A DNA stretch of 48,931 nucleotides, from assembly GCA_015680685.1 (NCBI GenBank), contig MNCI01000001.1, positions 193,600-242,530 of the forward strand, given 5' to 3'. Both the position numbers and the translations under genes were made by a program. This DNA comes from Gnetum montanum. Taxonomy: Eukaryota > Streptophyta > Gnetopsida > Gnetales > Gnetaceae. This document shows positions 34,597 to 45,294 of the stretch, one piece after another. A model generated the notes under the pieces. The model made no database searches. It had not been told where the DNA came from and saw nothing but the letters and a program-made list of their open reading frames with translations. The first letter of the stretch is position 1, and every line of letters starts with the position of its first letter.

Positions 34597-34601
34597 ATAG
34601 T
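34597..34601. repeat. Target-site duplication of element B, right copy (ATAGT)
   Basis: Exact repeat of 24008-24012, placed directly after the ACTCATCA terminus. Confidence 0.95.
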
Positions 34602-35475
34602 ACTTAGATAACCTAGCCATTTCAATGATGGGAAATTGATATTATCAAACCTATAATGCTTGAGTCTTCCATCAAGCATAGCTTCATAATCACTACAATC
34701 AAATACTTTATGAAATTGTTGATGTTATCCTTATAAAGAAAACAACATTCCAACAAGTCTATAAATTCATACTAGATAACATTATGTCCCATTTTGGCAT
34801 ACCTCTAACTATAGTCATAGACAATGGGCTATAGTTTATTAGTCAAGAAATGCAAGTCTTTTATGACCAACTAAGCATTAAATACTCCTTTTCTTCACCA
34901 TAATATCCACAAGCCAATAGATAAGCTGAAGCTATCAATAAAATCATCATAAAGTTGCTTAAAAAATGCTAAACAATAGTATACATAAGTGACATGAATG
35001 ATTAATACATGTTCTTTGGGCCTATAGAAAAACTTTTCAAACCACAACTAGTGCCATCTTGTATAGCCTTATTTATGGATTTGAAGTTGTATTGTCTCTT
35101 AAATTACAAGTTTCATCCTTGAGGATAGCTTTATCAAATTTCATCAATGATGAGTAGAATAATGAGTTACATACTGTGGACCTAGATTCGGTGGAGAAGC
35201 AACAAATACAAATGCACTCTCATATCAAATGATATTAAGAAAAGAAGAAACAACAACACCTTCATAACCTAAATAGGCATAAACTCAAGGAAGGATACCT
35301 TGTCCTCAAGGTCATTTGTGAACATGTAGATAAGTTCATGGCCAATTTGGAAGGAACTTTCTTTATCACCATAGCTTATGAAAATGGGGCCTTCAAGTTC
35401 GTTGACATGGATGGAAATGAATTGACCAATTTGGTCAATCATTCCTATCTTAAGCCTTACTATATCTAACATAAC
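34602..35475 (+). pseudogene. pol: Integrase core and C-terminal part of element A, resumed after element B
   Basis: The frame reads YKFILDNIMSHFGIPLTIV and IDNGLxFISQEM (core Asp of the DNG motif, 34770-34850). SIKYSFSSPxYPQANRxAEA follows (34880-34935; the catalytic Glu of the usual NGQVEA is recognisable as AEA), then KIIIKLLKK. After a decayed linker it reads KEGYLVLKV, FMANLEGTFFITIAYENGAF (35335-35395) and FVDMDGNELTNLVN, ending SYLKPYY near 35465. This last block is the K-F-x-P-N-W-E-G-P-(Y/F)-V..GAY-L..DG C-terminal motif of Tat/Ogre integrases. Confidence 0.85.
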
Positions 35476-36667
35476 ATATTTTCTTGTACCTTTTTTATTG
35501 CCTTTCCTTGAAACTTAAAATGAATGGCCAATGTTGAAAACTCTTGAAGCCTATAACAAGTGAGCCTAGATGAACACTTATCTTTCTTTTTGATGCCATG
35601 AAGAGCTACAAAATTTGTACAAATATATGAATCAAAAATACAAATTTTTTGTGTTCTGTCCACTGTAACCAATGATAGCCTATGCCTACTTGTTTTCCCA
35701 TGGTGGCCTCATGCAAATATATTGTAATTACATGTATTATTTTACTCATTGTTTGTCCTCTTGGAGTGGTATTTGTAGAATGAGCTTGAGATCATTACAA
35801 AGGTATGACTCATCATGGTAGTAAGTCATCATACAAGCTTGATACATGAGATTCAATTAGCTTGTTTGACTACACCAATAGTGTATATATCATATCACCT
35901 CCATCATCCCTCTGAAGTCATATTTCTCTAGTCAAACTATGGCCTCCCTTGCCTTGTTAATAATGGAAACCCTATGTTTGACATTCATGCAGTAAGGCCT
36001 TGTAACATTCCCTTCAATACACTTCATCCATCTAATTCATTGAATGTAATACATCTCATTCAACAAGAAGGTAGAAACCTAGTTCACTAGGTGTAACACA
36101 TCTCATATGGTGAGAAAACAAAAATCAAGTCCACTGAGGAAACAAAATTTAACTTTGGCAACGAAAACCAATGAAGGTTTCATCCAATAAAAAAAAGGGC
36201 AAGAAAATTACCTTGAAGACCAAAGAATACAATGAAGCCTAATGTAAAAACAATGGCTCCAAAAAAAATGAAGAGGAGCCTAATGGTCAAAGAGGCCTAA
36301 AAATGAAGTGTTGGCTCTACTAAGACATCATCACATAGCCATTAATTCAAGTTGTCAAGCATGATAACTTCTTTAATAAGACATGTTAACATCATGTCAT
36401 GGCCATGATGTCAATGTTTGAAATTCCTTGTTAATCCCCTCTCCCCATTCGCCTCCCCTTGATAACCAATATGATATCTATCACATCTCAAACTCATAAC
36501 ATTTCCCAATGACCATATTTCACCATGGTCAACATTCCTTGATATGATTTGACAATTACAAATCAAGTGTGGAGAGAGAGCATTGGTGATGAATTTGTAG
36601 TGATGTTTTGTGTTCTTTGTTGATGCCTCTCAGGTCAATCCTCCAATCATCATCAAAGAGGAACCAA
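35476..36667 (+). other. 3' untranslated region of element A
   Basis: No further pol domain is seen after the integrase. The last bases before the LTR (AAAGAGGAACCA at about 36656-36667) are purine-rich and form a plausible polypurine tract. Short open frames here (for example 35466-35672 minus) have no recognisable motif. Confidence 0.55.
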
Positions 36668-37149
36668 TGAAACACACCAAAAAAATTTAGCATTTGCATA
36701 TGTGTCCCAATAGCCAAAGTGTTTACATTATAATTTAATGGAAATTTCCAAGGAAGAAATCATTATCCATTTTCCATTGAAAATTTCACCTCATGATTTT
36801 ACCCAGCTTAATTTGAATAGTTTCTATTATACAAAGCTATAATTTGTAGTGTATAAGTTGAAGGCCTCATTCAAGATATTGTATAGAGGCCAAAAATGTA
36901 AGTATGCTCTTAAAATTTGGCAAAAAAAGACAAAATTTTGTTAGCTTATATGTTGAGAAAATAGCATAAATACACTATCAACATTAGGAGGAAAAGCTAT
37001 ATACACTAAAGGTTCCTAAGTTGCAAATTTGGATGGTGGAGATGCTAATTACACTAGCATAAAAATTCCCAAAATGACATATATGCTAGCATCTATGTTG
37101 ATGGAAAATTCCAATTACATTGAAGATTGAAGACAAAGTTCATATACAC
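36668..37149 (+). repeat. 3' LTR of element A, partial
   Basis: It begins TGAAACACACC and matches 10244 to about 10710 of the 5' LTR. It stops at 37149, where element C begins. About 730 bases of the LTR are not found further right in the window. Confidence 0.85.
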
Positions 37150-38582
37150 TGAAACACCATTAATTTTGGGCTCTCATGATTCTCCAAGTGTGGTGTCATG
37201 TTGGGCTATGCAAATAACTTGACACCGTGGAAGTCCTAATGCCTACAAATTTGTGTCTAGGTGTGTATGCTATGGTATTTAGCATAGTTAGCATAGCACC
37301 TAGTTACAAGGCTAGTTTGCACAAATGGGGCACTAAGGATGGACCACACAGTTCAACAAATTTTCTATCTCCTGGGCTATCAAGCTTGCTACACTCTCTA
37401 GCTTGTCCAATTTCAAACATGTCCCGGTTGTCGATCTACCTAAGTGCTAAGCTAGGAGTTGTCAAAAGTTTTCAAGATGGACTAAATAATTCGACAAGTT
37501 TTCTATCTATGGGACTTGCTACACTACACAACAAAGCAGGCTAGGAGGCATTGAAAATTTTCCAAGTGTTAGATTAGACGTAGAAGGTGCAGTTGGCAAT
37601 GATTCAGTCTTCAAGGATGTCTGCCCTACTTCATCCTTGGAGTATGATTAGCGTGGCATGAAGAAAATCTGGCAATTTTCACAAAAGTCACCTTACTTTG
37701 CATGCTATGATAAATAGTGTAGCATAGCATAGCAAGGTGCCAATGGCAACAAAAGTCTCCTTCAAGTTGTTTTGACATGAAAAATGCATTTGACCATTCT
37801 TCAACCTCTAGGGTTGCCTATCCCACTTTGTCCCTAGAACATGGCCAAGGTTCCATGGTAGAGCATTACAGGTTCAATAAAAATTCATGCAAAATCAGGT
37901 GCTATGCTACACAATGTAGTACAGTGTAGCAGAGATATCAAAGATGAAAAGTGTCCTAAGAATGAAACTGGGAGACCTTAGGCTCTTTTGACATAGAAAC
38001 CATGGTCACCAATTGTTGAAGTTACTTGCCTTGCTAGGTCTCAGAGTGGTGCTCCTAGGTTTTGATGAAAATTATTATTGAAAAGGTGCTACACTATGCT
38101 ATGCTGCGTAGCGTAGCACATCGTAGTAGGCCATTGTTCATGCTACACTGCTATGCTATGCAGCGTAAACAGCATAACACTTGTGAAGAAGCCTCAGGAC
38201 ATCTCCAGAACTTCTGAAACTCATCATCGACTAACATTTCTCCTCCAACATCTCCTCTAGCATCCTTTTGATTGCCAAAAATCAGTCATTTGCTTTGTTT
38301 TCTTGCACTCCTTATCAATCCTCAAAAGTTGTCCCTACACTTGACCTTACTTGGAAGAGGAGGGAAGACGTAGTCCTGGAGCACAAGATCCACTTTGCAT
38401 TTGTTGTATGCATTTTTTGTCAAAATAGGATGATTCTTTATATTCTAGCACATGAGGTCTAGGCAATATGGTCACAGCTTGCTAGATTTTTCATTCCAAT
38501 TCTTATCCCATTTAGTGTAACACATCAGTGTAGCACCACACTTTGAGCATAGCATAGTAGCATAGCATATCCACGTTCATGG

Positions 38583-38605
38583 TACGTGGGGCTAGGGACA
38601 CGTGG
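38583..38605 (+). promoter_or_regulatory. G-box/ABRE-like pair upstream of the TATA box of element C
   Basis: TACGTGGG at 38583-38590 and CACGTGG at 38599-38605 lie 35-57 bases upstream of the TATA box at 38640. ACGTG cores bind bZIP and bHLH factors in plants, and pairs of such sites are typical of abscisic-acid-responsive promoters. Function here is inferred only. Confidence 0.5.
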
Positions 38606-38639
38606 TATCCAAACCATGTCTTCCTCCCACTCTTAGCTC

Positions 38640-38647
38640 TATAAATA
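38640..38647 (+). promoter_or_regulatory. TATA box of element C
   Basis: TATAAATA in the context CTCTATAAATACCCC matches a strong plant TATA box. It lies about 1.49 kb into the LTR and would place the RNA start near 38670, leaving about 640 bases of transcribed LTR before the primer site. Confidence 0.7.
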
Positions 38648-39320
38648 CCCCAGAAAATGACATTCTAAGGGTTGGCTTTTGGTAGCAAGATTTGGTAGAA
38701 GATTGGTGAGTAGAAGGTTGATGAGCGTCAAGTCCCAGCAATAGAGCCTCTCAAATCTCTCAGCAACTCCCATCCTCAAGCATGACACTCATCCCCAACA
38801 TAGCAACTTTTAGCCTAGCATGCATCAGCTCATTGATGCCTATTAGCACCACATCTGCAGCATTCCAGGAGTTGTGACCATATTGTTCCATTGCCCAGCT
38901 ATGTTTATCTAGTGCAGCATACTAGTTGTACACATTCGTCATTCAATCAAAAGTCAAATCCCCCAAATTTGAGGCAGTGCATTTATTTACTCAAACTCTT
39001 ACTCTATTTCATTATAGTATGTATGTTGCATCATTGTGTATTTGTTAACATTCATTGTCTTGGTCATATACGTTGATACAATTCTATTGTTGTGGGTGCT
39101 ACGTTTTCATTCATTCCAACCTTCATGTGTTACTTTCTAAAATTGATGTTCACAAATGCTTATTGGACATCACATAAGTCCCTGTCTAATCAACCAGATC
39201 ATTTAGGGCACCCCATTTCTATTTCCTCTAGCACCATGACCCTCTTGTGGACTCGGGGTTAGGCTGTGCACCTGATAACCTATCGATGTTCTAGCCATCA
39301 AAATTTTTGGACATAATTTT

Positions 39321-39339
39321 TGGTGCTAGAAGGAGGGCT
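39321..39339 (+). promoter_or_regulatory. Primer-binding site of element C
   Basis: TGGTGCTAGAAGGAGGGCT follows the proposed LTR end and differs from the site of element A (11466-11484) at two places. The shared motif in both elements supports the call and shows that they belong to related families. Confidence 0.7.
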
Positions 39340-39955
39340 AAAACTCCAAGTTTCCTCTATGTGCCACAAGTAGTTTTGCATGCTTTCTGTACTACGTCAT
39401 TGGTAACCCACTAGCATAGATGTGACACCCCTGTGGTTGTCTATGTATGGTTGGTGTAGATTGGCCCCAGAAGGTAGTTCCTCTGGAACCTTGTAGGACA
39501 AAAGCATAAAAAATTTCTACTATGTTATGCTTTCTATGTCCTATGTAGCGTAGCAGGGTCTTCTTTAGCATAGCAAGTGTAATGGGAAGATGATTCCTAC
39601 TAGCACTTCAATTCCCACCTTAAATTTAGAGGCGTCCTACTTTGGTCAACACATGGGGGACCCCAAGCGACTACCCAGCCCAACGTGGATACCATGATAG
39701 TCTCTTAGGTTGCAACAGTAGTCACCCGAATGTCTACCTCATGATGAAGAGTGGCATAACTTTCTATGCACAAGGATTTAAGTGAACTTACCATTGGATT
39801 GTCACGAACTTGAGGAAAAATGTAACTTCGAAATCATTCACTCGAATGGAAGGGAGTTCCTTCCTACTTCTAATACCATTATCCCGCTTATCGAAATGTT
39901 CCAATAGCTTTTAGCCCAACTTTTGCAACTGAGTAAGTTAAGAGAATGAGACACA
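39340..39955 (+). other. Leader region of element C
   Basis: Region between primer site and gag. It contains more GTAGCGTAGC/GCATAGC words (39520-39575). No domain is seen. Confidence 0.5.
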
Positions 39956-41060
39956 GTATCACATTATGATGAAACTCTTCATGATGGACAGAAGGAGTTA
40001 GAATCCCACTCTGAAGGTGGTGGCCCAATCTATGCCACAACTGCCCCGTCTACTTTTGCCTTTCATTCACACTAGTCACAATCTTCTGCTTCTTTTGTGA
40101 CTGCCACGACACTGTCACAGCCTAGACCCTCCTTGGTGATGGGTAGTTATCAAATGCTATCAACACAACAACATGTTGGACCTTTCACCTCATTTTCCTT
40201 TATCATTACTTCCCAGTCTGTTCAAGTCCTGTAGCCAACGTCTGTGATGCTTACACTGCCCTATGTCCATACCATGTCCATGTCACAGCCATATACAAGT
40301 CCTACTTCTATTACCTCTTTCGTACCCATTTCATCATCAGTAGAAGGCCCCACATCAACTACGTGGTGGACAAAAACATCTTTTCCTATGGTTCAAGCAT
40401 CTTAGATGCCACAATATGTGCAGCCCCACATGTATCAAGCATCACACATGGTGCAACCAACCACAGGGCTATGGGCCGCTCTAGCATGGGCAGGTAACCA
40501 TCCCTACAACACAATCAATGTTAGTTGCCTTAGTAGCACCACCCATTGGGCCGTGGGCCATCCAAATGGTGCCACCAACTGGAACTGTTCCAATAGCACC
40601 TCCAATGGGATTGGCCACTGCACCAATAGCACTTCCAATGATGGCTACTTTGGTAGATCCCCAGGCAGTCCAACTCACACAACCTCCTATAACACCCTTA
40701 GTCCTGGACCAAGCCTTTTAGCTTATTCAGATCCTGACTAATGAAGTTAAATGGCTTAAGGTGACTGGTTCTGAAATAGTTCAAGTCATGAACTTTTACC
40801 AAGATGACCCGATTTGCCTAGTCGTTCCTTCTCTTACACTGTCTCCTAGGGTAGAACTTCCCTAGTTCACAAAATATAATGGAGAGAGTAACCCGAACAC
40901 CCACCTAGTCAATTTCAGGTCTAAGTCCCTGTTACTACAACCATGACCTCATGCCATCATCCATGTTTTTACCATGTCCTTAATTGGTAAGGATTTTGTG
41001 GCTGATAAGATCCATAGATTGGTGATCTAGTCTAATGTGATCAACAAAATTCATGTGGAG
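39956..41060 (+). pseudogene. gag: Gag N-terminal relic of element C
   Basis: A long Ser/Thr/Pro/Gln/Met-rich segment (about 39960-40740; open parts 40406-40741 and 40518-40721 in two frames, with a frame change near 40500) is followed by a short helix (LIQILTNEVKWLKVTG). The start of the capsid comes next: FTKYNGESNPNTHLVNFRSK at 40870-40929 and IHVFTMSLIGKDFVADKI (40960-41015). The K-Y-x-G-x-x-(D/N)-P-x-x-H-L signature is that of Tat-type Gag. The sequence loses this identity after about 41060. The low-complexity N-terminus is unusually GC-rich for the window. Confidence 0.65.
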
Positions 41061-41149
41061 AAGGAGTGCAATCCTTATTATGATTAGTTTAGAGAATTTG
41101 ATGATTCTTTTATTATAGTATATGTTCTTGAATTACTTCATTGTAAGAA
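41061..41149. other. Junction between element C and element D
   Basis: Within about 90 bases the sequence changes from Tat-like gag of C to chromovirus-like integrase of D. No LTR end, primer site or target duplication is visible, so this is more likely a deletion or recombination breakpoint than a clean insertion. Confidence 0.5.
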
Positions 41150-41345
41150 TTGGGCACTTGATTTCTTAGAGTAAGTCTATTGGAGGAAGTTGATCTTAGT
41201 AGGCTTTAAATGCATCTAGGAAGTGACAAGATGTACCATATGCTGAAGAGATTGTATTGGTGACTAGGCATGAATAAGTAAGTTGGAGAATTTAAAGCTA
41301 GATTTATGATCTATTAGCAAGTTTATCACATTCCAATTCCCAAAT
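41150..41345 (+). pseudogene. Integrase zinc-binding region of element D
   Basis: One frame reads LRVSLLEEVDLSRL, MHLGSDKMYHMLKRLYW and LGMNK.VGEFKARFMIY.QV. This matches the E-(A/V)-H-x-S-x-(Y/L)-x-(I/M)-H-P-G-x-x-K-M-Y-x-D-L-(K/R)-x-x-Y-W pattern of Ty3/gypsy integrases, where the H-H-C-C residues hold zinc. One His is kept; the cysteines are replaced. Stops sit where Trp (TGA) and Gln (TAA, TAG) are expected. Confidence 0.75.
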
Positions 41346-44154
41346 GTTGTCACTACTTAACAAAGATGGTGTTTCTTCATAACAAGTGTTGTTATTATTG
41401 TAATAAGACCAAAAAGAGGAAGTTGTAAATAAGACCTAAAAGGATGCATCATAATAAAGGGCATGTTTCTAGAGGTGAACTTTGAGAATTTAACCTATGG
41501 TATTTATAACTAGATATTAGAGATCATATCAACATAGTGTTGAAAAGTGGGTAAAGGTAAGTAATAGGTGCTATGTGAAGTAATATAGGAAGAGGACTAG
41601 CCATCCCTTCTAGTCAGTGATGGATCTAACCATGGTGGTAGTGCTAGATTTCCTCTAGGGAATAGATGCAAAGGAAGATAATGACAAGGAAGACTCAAAT
41701 CATGATAGAGATACAATAATATACATTAATAAAGCATTATTTTCTTTTTTCTTCTGAATTTTCCTAGAGTTTTCATTACACATAATGTCAAATGTTACAT
41801 ATATTTGATGTTTTCCATGACATCCATGAATGGAATGTTGCATTTGGTTTAAGAGAAAACCACAATCCAAGGACCAATAAAAAATAAATACCAATTATAA
41901 TTTGATGACAAATTAGGGTTCCATGATCCAATAAGGGTATAAGCACCACTACAATATGTGTCTCATGTCCATGTAATTCATTTATGCAAGAAGATACCCT
42001 TCTAGTGATTTGCATGGACAAATCATTTAGGAGCATATGTATACAAGAGAATCAAGAATGTGTATCATGTCGAGGATAGATCTGACTAATAAACAAGATT
42101 TTTTCATAAATATCACTAACCAAGGAAGATATGATTATGCCTCACCAATATTCATGAACTCTAAGAGAAGTTGGTAGGACAACCATACACTAGTCTAGGT
42201 ATTTAAGTTTCTTCCAAGGTTATCAATCATGAGCTAAGTTGATCTTATTACATTTTAAACTTATTATTCCTAAAAACATAACCCCTTTAACATGGCATAA
42301 CCTATCCTTTCCTAGCACATGTAAATACATTAGTAAGTTTAAGAATATTAACCTAACCATAGAATTGTTTCATCCCTATTCAACTAATAAGGATTATTTT
42401 CATGAGGTGCATAGGAAAAATAACACTTGGTGGTTAATGTTATAATGTCATACTTTAGTTATCCTCCCCTTAGTAGCTCTCTAGGATATAACCATGATCC
42501 AAGAGAACTAGCCTATGTCATCGTAACTAAATTATAAGGTAAAAGTGCTATATTCTTATCCAAGGATTGATATAACATTTACAATTATATCACAAGTCAT
42601 CTAGAAGTTTACATGTCATTGATATGTCAACCTAGTAATGTCAATGCAATAAAATAAGATATTTTGGTTTGTTTATGTTCTAAAAATACAACTTAATTTT
42701 TGGACCCTATGACCATGCCCAACATGTATTACTCATCAAGCAATTGTAATGGTACAAATTTTTTCCTTATTGGACTTATGGTTTGGGAGATATCATCATA
42801 TAAAGTTTCTCTTTATGCATCTTAAAATAATAAGAAATTAATTAAATAATATTTAATTTTTTTAAAAGTTAAAATTTTATAAACAATAATCAAAATTACA
42901 ACCTTCTCTTAGCCAAACCAAACCTTACTCATCATCCTCCAAACCACCACGTTAACCATTGATGTAGGGAGAATAAAATAATAATTGAAAATTTAAAACT
43001 AATTAATAAAAAAATTTAAATTTTAGGAGGCAACAAATGAATTCACCACCCACATTTTCTCATGCATTCCTCCATCCATTTTAAGTTTTGCTCTATCATT
43101 TTCCCTTTCCTGCCATGCATCTTCATGTAATCCAATTTCCTTACAACTGTAAATTAGATAAAAGAAAATATCATAATAAGATCACCACATATAATCCAAT
43201 TGATCTAATTTTCTTTTCCTCTATGAAATGCTTATTTTACCCAATTTGGAGATGAATAGATAGGTTTTCTTGAGATCTTTCAAATTCCTCAAAGCCTACA
43301 TGGAGCTCTCATTCATTAAGCATGTTGCATCGACTAGCATGTACCCTTTCCTAAGAATCCATTGTAAAGCTACCAATGAAGAAAGAAAAAAATAAATCCC
43401 ATGAATTGATAATGAATTTCAATAACTAATGATGAAAAAGACTATAATGCTACTTTGTGTAAGGGTACAGGCAAGAAACATTGCTATTGTCATAAGAAAA
43501 ATGCCATGGCCACTACACTCACATTTTGCTTATCAGAATTGACACATCCAAAATCACAAGATCCTTGTGCATTGATATCTATCAACTCCATTTGTAGTTG
43601 TAAAGGCATCAAATTTGACTATTGTTACCTTCTTATCCATAGATCCATAACATTCCATTTCAATTCTTGATGAATGAAAAACAAAAGAGAGCAAGTAAAA
43701 CACACTTGATAATTAAGCTTTGAAGAAATGAACAAATCCAGAAAGGCATAACTAAAGTTTGAATTGGAAAAAGGACACCTATTAATACTATAACTACTAC
43801 TATTATTGAAAAGGAGGAGGTGAAGATAATATGCAGTGAAGGATACAAAGCCTAGCAAAGGCATTAATTTGGAAGGTATCCAAATGCTTTAGAGTTTTGA
43901 AAACCTCAAGTATGACTCTTTCACTCTAAGTATATGGTTATCTCCCTGTGCTGTGCTATCCCTCTACACCTACTCTAGCCACTCTCTACCTATGCCTACT
44001 ATGCAATGTTACTAAATGTTGTTACACTTCCATCTTTCTTCATTGTTGCACTGCTCTTGCTACCCTCTCCACTTCTATTTCATACATCACTACACTATTC
44101 ATAGCTTGTCTCACCCTCATCACCATCATCATCCTTACACACAAATCCTCTTAG
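41346..44154. other. Unidentified 2.8-kb insert in the integrase of element D
   Basis: This stretch separates the zinc region from the core of one integrase. It is AT-rich with no retroelement domain on either strand that I can recognise. Open frames such as 41788-42036 (minus), 42239-42445 (plus) and 43455-43670 (plus) have no known motif. I could not define termini or a target duplication. It might be a non-autonomous element or an old solo LTR. Confidence 0.55.
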
Positions 44155-45280
44155 CCTTGCTTTGGTCCTAATCCTTGGAGCTACTTGTACTCTCACACTA
44201 TTCCAAAGTGTATATGGGAGATTATTGCTATGGAATTCATTACTAGTTTACCTTATAGTAGTAGTGGCAAGGATGCCATCCTTGTTATTGTTGACCTATT
44301 GATCAAGTTAGCTCATTTCCTAGCTATGAGAATTTTAGCTAGTGTCAATGATGTGCATAGTTATTCATCTCAAAGATCATAAAACTTCATTATATTTCTT
44401 CCAACATTCTCTCGTATTGTAATGCCAAATTCAATTCTTGATTTTTTTATGCATTAATGAATAGGTTGTGTACTAGGTTGAATATGTTTTTAGCTTATCA
44501 TCTATAAATAAATTATCAAAATAAGATAGCTAACCAAATATCATAGGACATGCTTTAGTCTTATGCTTTGTGGCTTTCATATTATTAGCATAGTATTTTA
44601 TCATTAATAGAATTCACCTACAATAATAGTTGTCAAAAAAGTTTGAAGGTAGTAGTAGATGAAGTTTTGTACAGAAGAACTTAAACGACCCTCTTATGTT
44701 GGGATGTGATTAAGGATAGACAACATATTAATTTAGATGTTGTAATGAGGATGATCAAGAAGATTAGAAATATTTTCAAGTGGCATAAAGTAGCTCAATA
44801 TTGCCATGAAAGTTATGAAAAGCATAGAATCCAATCATTCAAGTTTGAAATTGGTGATAAGATGTTTGTTTATGTTTCTTCACTAAAGGAATTAATGTAT
44901 TTTAGTTAGAAAGTAAAGCTTTCACCTTGTTACACTATAATATTTAACATTCTATAGCATATAGAAGAGGTTGTGTATCATGTTTGTTTGTCTTCATAAC
45001 TTTTAAGCATGCATGATGCATTTTATATTTTCCTTCTAGAGAATTATGTTTTCAATTCTAGTCATATTGTTAATTGTTACTAAGGTATAGCTTCAATATG
45101 ATGTCTCATACTTGAAGAATCTCATTAGGACTATGGACCAAATGGAGCATCAATTACATAATAGGATAGTACCCATGCTAAAAGTATTGTAGAGCTATCA
45201 TGGTTGTTAAGAGGCTTATTGGAAGCTTGAGTTTAATTTAGGTTGTTCCCATATTGAGATCTTTTTGGAGGAAGATTCTT
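44155..45280 (+). pseudogene. pol: Integrase core and C-terminal region of element D
   Basis: The + strand reads CIWEIIAMEFITSLPYSS (44209-44262; W-E-x-I-x-M-(D/E)-F-I-x-G-L-P, with the catalytic Asp read as Glu), GKDAILVIVDLLIKLAHF and, decayed, the D-x35-E middle. LIEFTYNN follows at about 44605. The open part 44706-44909 contains MIKDRQ, YEKHRIQSFKFEIGDKMFVY (the R-x-x-x-L-x-F-x-x-G-D-x-V motif) and SSLKELM. The tail reads MHDAFYIFLLENYV (H-D-V-F-H-V-S-L-L-x-K-Y), then MDQMEHQL and YHGC.EAYWKLE at about 45195-45235. This completes a Tekay-like integrase. Many stops are present. Confidence 0.85.
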
Positions 45281-45294
45281 AAGGGCTTGAGGAA
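45281..45294 (+). promoter_or_regulatory. Polypurine tract of element D
   Basis: AAGGGCTTGAGGAA directly precedes the TGTAATATCCC LTR start, the normal place for the plus-strand primer of reverse transcription. It is purine-rich with three pyrimidines that are probably mutations. Confidence 0.7.

Larger units (their letters stand above)
10244..37149 (+). mobile_element. Element A: Tat/Ogre-type Ty3/gypsy retrotransposon, nested and decayed
   Basis: Element A contains in order: 5' LTR (10244-11450), PBS (11466-11484), gag (from 11931), protease (about 14.4-15.4 kb), RT plus RNase H (about 22.08-22.96 kb), a second RNase H (about 23.1-23.5 kb), integrase (23.75-24.01 kb and 34.60-35.48 kb) and a partial 3' LTR (36668-37149). 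The second RNase H domain between RNase H and integrase is diagnostic of the Tat/Ogre branch. Two blocks do not belong to its own reading frames: an antisense gene relic at 16.09-21.42 kb and element B at 24013-34596. The bases before the 5' LTR are tatat. The matching target duplication on the right is not available, because element C starts inside the 3' LTR. Confidence 0.85.
37150..39310 (+). repeat. 5' LTR of element C
   Basis: The start TGAAACACCATT matches the start of the LTRs of A. The end is placed near 39310 by alignment of AAATTTTTGG with the AAATTTTTCA end of the LTR of A, directly before the primer site. It contains many short GCTATGC/GCATAGC words, a TATA box at 38640 and G-box-like sites. 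There is no second copy in the window to fix the end. Confidence 0.65.
37150..41060 (+). mobile_element. Element C: Tat-like Ty3/gypsy retrotransposon, 5' part only
   Basis: A TGAAACACC start lies exactly where the 3' LTR of A is broken, followed by a 2.16-kb LTR with promoter elements, a primer-binding site (39321) like that of A, a leader and a gag relic to about 41060. No protease, RT, integrase or second LTR of this element follows. The sequence passes directly into integrase of element D, so C is truncated by a deletion or rearrangement. Confidence 0.75.

Noticed and set aside
40481-40721. Overlapping open frames on both strands in the gag of element C
   Set aside because: The minus-strand frame is a shadow of the low-complexity Pro/Thr/Ala-rich Gag segment.
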